This document shows, piece by piece, positions 59,635 through 64,000 of a stretch of 64,000 nt of DNA. This stretch comes from Anthopleura xanthogrammica (Eukaryota; Cnidaria; Anthozoa; Actiniaria; Actiniidae), in assembly GCA_964019055.1 (NCBI GenBank), contig OZ025223.1, forward strand, positions 2,833,625-2,897,624. Direction: 5' to 3'. The notes beneath the pieces were generated by a model, which worked only from the letters and a program-made list of their open reading frames with translations, made no database searches and was not told the DNA's origin. Positions within the stretch are counted from its first letter, which is position 1. Every line of letters begins with the position of its first letter. Made by a program: the position numbers and the translations under genes.

Positions 59635-61040
59635 CCTCTCATCATATCTAGATAGATAGTTGCGTAATTTCACGCACAACAAAGCAGGATTACGGCCTGT
59701 TTAGAAGTCCCCTGCGAGGCTTCTCTGATACATTTCTTCTAGGGCTCGACATAGAGAGACCCAACAGAGGGTCAGTGAAAAATCCAACTTTCCTCTTTCG
59801 CACCTCAAAATCACTTGTTGAAAATCAATATGCTATCGAAAACGGTCAAGAAAATCAAGTTTTGGATTGAATATCGAATCGCGAAAAAAATCTCAAAAAT
59901 CCTGTTTCAGAGCCATACATTTCCTTAGAACTGGTTTCGTGGTAGTGGGAAGGCTTAGTTGAAGAAAATCTTCAATATCTCTTGCTATACAGTAGCTAGA
60001 ACGCCAAGGTAAAAAGTTTCATCCACATTGAACCTCTGCCATCATATCCAGATAGTTAGTTGGGTGATTTGAAGCACGATCAAGCAGGATTGAGGCCTGT
60101 TTAGAAGTCCCCTGCGAGGCTTGTCTGACACATTTCTTCTAGAGCTCGACACAGAGAGACCCAACAGAGGGTCAGTGAAAAATCCAACTTTCCTCTTTCG
60201 CACCTCAAAATCACTTGTTGAAAATCAATATGCTATCGAAAACGGTCAAGAAAATCAAGTTTTGGAGTGAATATCGAATCGCGAAAAAAAATCTCAAAAA
60301 TCCTGTTTCAGAGCCATACATTTCCTTAGAACTGGTTTCGTGGTAGTAAGAAGGCTTAGTTGAAGAAAATCTTCAATATCTCTTGCTATACAGTAGCTAG
60401 AACGCCAAGGTAAAAAGTTTCATCCACATTGAACCTCTGCCATCATATCCAGATAGTTAGTTGGGTGATTTGAAGCACGATCAAGCAGGATTGAGGCCTG
60501 TTTCGAAGTCCCCTGCGAGGCTTGTCTGACACATTTCTTCTAGAGCTCGACACAGAGAGACCCAACAGAGGGTCAGTGAAAAATCCAACTTTCCTCTTTC
60601 CCACCTCAAAATCACTTGTTGAAAATCAATATGCTATCGAAAACGGTCAAGAAAATCAAGTTTTGGAGTGAATATCGAATCGCGAAAAAAAATCTCAAAA
60701 ATCCTGTTTCAGAGCCATACATTTCCTTATAACTGGTTTCGTGGTAGTAAGAAGGCTTAGTTGAGGAAAATCTTCAATATCTCTTGCTATACAGTAGCTA
60801 GAACGCCAAGGTAAAAAGTTTCATCCACATTGAACCTCTGCCATCATATCCAGATAGTTAGTTGGGTGATTTGAAGCACGATCAAGCAGGATTGAGGCCT
60901 GTTTCGAAGTCCCCTGCGAGGCTTGTCTGACACATTTCTTCTAGAGCTCGACACAGAGAGACCCAACAGAGGGTCAGTGAAAAATCCAACTTTCCTCTTT
61001 CGCACCTCAAAATCACTTGTTGAAAATCAATATGCTATTG
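59635..61040 (+). repeat. ~400-bp tandem array, about 3.5 units
   Basis: CCAACAGAGGGTCAGTGAAA recurs at 59761, 60161, 60562 and 60963 (400-401-base period) with very few differences. Each unit carries CATTTCTTCTAG|AGCTCGAC, a good splice acceptor, followed by an open stretch reading LDTERPNRGSVKNP then TFLFRTSKSLVENQYAI. The first three units then lose the frame; the fourth continues into a coding exon. Confidence 0.9.
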
Positions 61041-61156
61041 ACACTGATATCAAACCTAGATCTGCTATCGCGCAGTCGCGCAAGGCGAAGGCTTTTAAGC
61101 ACGCAAAAAGGCTGTTTCTAGAGAAAAAACGTGTTCAAGTAAGGAGAAGGCAATAA
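60945..61156 (+). CDS. Candidate terminal coding exon, basic protein tail, gene unknown
   Basis: After the acceptor CTTCTAG the frame is open for 69 codons: RPNRGSVKNPTFLFRTSKSL, then VENQYAIDTDIKPRSAIAQS, ending AKRLFLEKKRVQVRRRQ and stop. The text is protein-like and its end is very basic (nuclear or RNA-binding possible). The upstream part is the unit amplified in the preceding array. No upstream exon was found in the window, so this may be an orphan or broken gene. Confidence 0.35.
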
Positions 61157-61394
61157 AATAGGACTAGTATCAGACACAAAGTGAAGGAATACTGGATGAC
61201 TTTGAAAAGCGCAGTCTTCAATTTCTTTTGATGTAACGGCCATACGTACGGTGCGCAAGATCTCTATTACTGGTGATTTTTTCTCAAGATTGATTCATGT
61301 AGTACGCAACCGGTTCCCCAACACTCTAAACTAGATAACATAATCAGCGTTGGTACGAAATTAGGAAACTCGTGCGTGAAATCATTAAACTTTC

Positions 61395-61490
61395 TATCTG
61401 GATATGATGGCAAAGGCTCAAAAAGGATGAAACTTTTTGCCTTGGCGTAAGGAAATGTATGGCTCTGAAACAGGATTTTTGAGTTTTTGT
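61395..61490. repeat. Inverted, deleted fragment of the 400-bp unit
   Basis: CTGGATATGATGGCAAAGGC...AAACTTTTTGCCTTGGCG and AGGAAATGTATGGCTCTGAA...ACAGGATTTTTGAG are reverse complements of two separated parts of the array unit. Confidence 0.7.
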
Positions 61491-61690
61491 AATCCCATTT
61501 CCCAGCCCAAAATTTTGCAAAATCTGAGTCCCGGTTATGCATGATCTCATAGAGTAGTATAGTTAGAATTAGAGATTTTGCAAAATCCCGATCACAGTAA
61601 TGGCTAAATCGCAGTCACAGTGCACGAAATCCCATTTTCCCAGCCCCCAAAAAGGTGAATCCCAGCTCCCATTTTACCCCTTCAGGATTA
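61488..61690. repeat. Dispersed AATCCCAG element, copy 2
   Basis: CCCAGCCCAAAATTTTGCAA...GATTTTGCAAAATCCC...AAAAAGGTGAATCCCAGCTC matches the 40790-41150 copy. Confidence 0.65.
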
Positions 61691-62956
61691 AGGACCTTGA
61701 ATTTCAAAAATTATAAAAATACTTAAAGATGATTCAAGATATACTTTGTTCTATATACGTTATAACTTGAATTTGAAAAATTGTAATAATAATAATTAAA
61801 CGGATTATTAAATAAAATAATTAAATATAAAGTAAAGAAACGACAGTTAAAACTGAGCATGGGACTAGTTTAAACACTTGAAGAAGTTATGGCTTGAATT
61901 TAATACTTCGAAAACAAAATTCTCGTATGTAGGATACACTGGAAAGTTCAAAGTTCATTCATCTGATTCATATACTTTTTAGACACATGTGCGTACAGGA
62001 TCCGCCTTTACGTACTATAGCGAGGTAGCTGTTCGTTTGTCTTTGTACGATCGATCTTCGAAAATGACTGATTTCTCCCACCCAAACAGCTCAACAGAGG
62101 AACATAAGCCACTTTTACTATTATCTCTGTTGTGTATTATTGTATTGATAACGATAAAGACTGAGAGAAAATTCTTAAAGTTTCAAAGTACATAAGCTTA
62201 CTTTACCTCAATCAAACACAGCTGAGTCTCGCTTGTCTTGCTTATCTGTTGTTTGCTCTGAAAAAATCTTCCAAAGTCCCTCAAGGTTCAATTGAAGTCG
62301 AATTTCTTGTCTTTATTTTAGAGAAGTATTTCTTAAAGAAACTTTTCTCTCAGAACGAAGCCGCTACTATCTCTTGAAGAACCCAAACAGCTTTCTCCTA
62401 AAAGCCCGGGAAGCCAATCAGGTGTTTTTCTCGATTTCTGATTGGTTGATTTACTCAGATTTTATTGCTGATTGGTTACTTTTTGACAAGCTAACAACGC
62501 ATTAGGTGTTGTTGCGCCTTTACTTGTCTCGCGTATAATGCTATCATTTTTGCTGGATTAAAAAAAAGTTTTGCAGTCAAAAATAGGTTTTATTATTATA
62601 CAACACTGAAAATAAGCGCCGGTTATCGAACAAATGTCCGGTAAAAATGACCACTTGACTAGTAAATGATTCCCATTCTCTGGACATTTGACCAGTCACA
62701 CTTGGGTTTGACAGGTCAAATATTCCTCTGGTCTGACAAATGAATTGCCTATCAAAAAAAAAATTATTTGAGGCCTTGGATAGGATGGCCACTGAGAAAA
62801 CTATTTTTCCATATATGAAGGTTTTATTATACATTATAAAATAACATATCAATCTCGGGTTCTGATTGGTTGGGAGGGTGTGCATTATGAGAACATATAG
62901 AACTTACATGCACTTTCTATTTCATCATTCATATCCAAGATAGCAGCTATTCTAAT
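61691..62956. other. No gene seen
   Basis: AT-rich DNA without supported exons or clear repeats. Confidence 0.4.
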
Positions 62957-63126
62957 AGCCCACTTCCAAGATATGCTTTGCTTGTCATGCACAAAGGTTT
63001 CAGTACAAGGCTCCATGCTAAATTGAATATATTCTTTTCTCCTGTGACGAATCACTGAGCATTTAGCACAGAGTCTCACATTGAAACCTTTATGCGTGAC
63101 AAGCGAAGCATATCACGGAAGTGGGC
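62957..63126. mobile_element. Foldback element (relative at 46060-46190)
   Basis: AGCCCACTTCCAAGATATGC...TTGTCATGCACAAAGGTTTCA pairs with TGAAACCTTTATGCGTGACA...GAAGTGGGCT. Confidence 0.7.
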
Positions 63127-63266
63127 TATTTATATGTCATAAAAGAAATGAAAACCTTGCTTGGCAGAGAACATCAGCATCACAAAATGTCGTTAACCTT
63201 GTTAATATTTCCAATTTACATTCCTAAAAAACTATGTTGTTTCCCTAGGCTCTCCTGCTTGCCTTA

Positions 63267-63401
63267 TAGACTCCTTGTAGCACTTTGGAATGCAGCTCAA
63301 TTTGGAGGATGAAAAAATAGGTTTTCAAATCTCAGGAAATTGAAATTCTTTTGTTTTGTCCTCCAAATTGAGCTGCTTTGACGTCACATGCAAGGAGTCT
63401 A
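63267..63401. mobile_element. MITE family A, intact copy
   Basis: TAGACTCCTTGTAGCACTTT...TTTGGAGGA to TCCTCCAAATTGAGCTGCTT...CAAGGAGTCTA. Confidence 0.75.
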
Positions 63402-63447
63402 TGATTATATGAACATTAATTATTTACAGTTAATGGTATTTTGATAT

Positions 63448-64000
63448 TTATACATTCCACCATTCATCGCCAAGGTCATCATCAATTGTAAATAAAGTAT
63501 TTGAACTGATAGAACTGGGCTCTTGGCTTGATTGACAAGAGTTTGTGGATTCACCTGCTTTTTGTCCAGACCTAGTTGCTTTTGCATTCATGAGAAAGGA
63601 AGGAATGGGAATGCCACTTGCATTTACACTTAGAGGATTACTGATATTGCATATTGATTCAAGAGTATTAGAATCCATAGTCTTGTTGCAAGTTGGCCCT
63701 GCTGTTGTCAAAAGCTGTCTTTTTTTTAGACTGTTCTCAGAAGCAACAAAACTTGAATATATTCCAACATTTTCTCCTTCAACTTCTTTTTCTTCTTCTT
63801 TTTCTTCATGTGCACAGTTAGAAGAACCAAGAAATTTAGACCATTTGGATTGCGAAGTTTTAATATTACTTGTGCATTGGACTCCTTTGCTTTTTGCCTG
63901 GGAATTAACGCTCTTTGATGCTAGATTTTTGCTATTACACGGCAAATGTTTCACAGTCGAATCATTCAATTTGACCGTGTCAAAGCTCTTTGACTTTGAG
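63448..64000 (-). CDS. 3' coding exon of an MRNIP-like gene (continues beyond the window)
   Basis: The frame is open from the window edge to the stop at 63448 (about 183 residues). It is Ser/Asn/Lys-rich and looks disordered, with SKWSKFLG, an acidic stretch EEKEEEKEVEGENV and a C-terminus SSNTLFTIDDDLGDEWWNV. As I recall, MRN complex-interacting protein has KW-x-x-F/Y-L motifs and ends in an LFxTxxDFDDD-type motif, so this is a tentative match; the diagnostic N-terminal zinc-binding part is outside. It could be another disordered protein. Confidence 0.5.
   Translation of the reverse strand, partial: SKSKSFDTVKLNDSTVKHLPCNSKNLASKSVNSQAKSKGVQCTSNIKTSQSKWSKFLGSSNCAHEEKEEEKEVEGENVGIYSSFVASENSLKKRQLLTTAGPTCNKTMDSNTLESICNISNPLSVNASGIPIPSFLMNAKATRSGQKAGESTNSCQSSQEPSSISSNTLFTIDDDLGDEWWNV

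Overview
The window is animal nuclear DNA, AT-rich, with small exons, GT-AG introns, polyadenylation signals and dense short inverted-repeat elements. The gene set points to a cnidarian, most likely an anthozoan (coral or sea anemone). It includes a HEPN(DZIP3-type)-NACHT-LRR receptor of the kind expanded in cnidarians, a single-exon peptide-type GPCR, and ordinary metazoan housekeeping genes. The organism is inferred; nothing in the window names it. Exons were joined by eye from splice signals, reading phase and remembered family sequences.

Layout. 1-3.4 kb: last two exons of an ecto-5'-nucleotidase (NT5E/CD73-like), + strand, with an intron full of nested inverted-repeat elements. 4.6-5.4 kb: dead LINE 3' end and a long TATG microsatellite. 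5.6-6.7 kb: intronless class A GPCR, whose last codons have been amplified into a 97-bp minisatellite (to about 7.8 kb). 8.2-8.7 kb: inverted-repeat element whose end seeds a 96-bp tandem array. 10.4-19.5 kb: RBBP4/7 (16 coding exons, - strand). 21.7-26.2 kb: SFT2 vesicle-transport protein (8 exons, - strand), interleaved with a candidate two-exon 73-residue gene. 26.8-33.1 kb: CRYZL1 (14 exons, + strand) with a probable minor-spliceosome (U12, AT-AC class) intron. 34.5-39.6 kb: HEPN-coiled coil-NACHT-LRR receptor (3 exons, 1178 aa, - strand). 39.6-44.4 kb: intergenic region between divergent genes, with five copies of an 11-bp kappaB-like palindrome inside a degenerate repeat. 44.4-52.5 kb: unrecognised 765-aa multi-pass membrane protein starting with a potential dual-acylation motif (10 exons, + strand). 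54.7-59.3 kb: mitochondrial ATP synthase OSCP subunit (8 exons, - strand). 59.6-61.2 kb: a ~400-bp tandem array carrying a splice acceptor and coding exon. 63.4 kb to the edge: 3' exon of a gene resembling MRNIP.

Most genes are unrelated housekeeping loci and form no pathway. Two context signals stand out. CRYZL1 and the OSCP gene are about 20 kb apart here and, from memory, are also close neighbours on human chromosome 21, so this may be an old linkage. The NACHT-LRR receptor and the unknown membrane protein are transcribed away from a shared intergenic region holding the kappaB-like motifs, which makes this pair the best candidate for an undescribed, possibly immune-regulated, module.

At least eight inverted-repeat element families occur, three flanked by TTAA (piggyBac-like), along with tRNA-derived SINE fragments and a 57-bp minisatellite present at three separate places.
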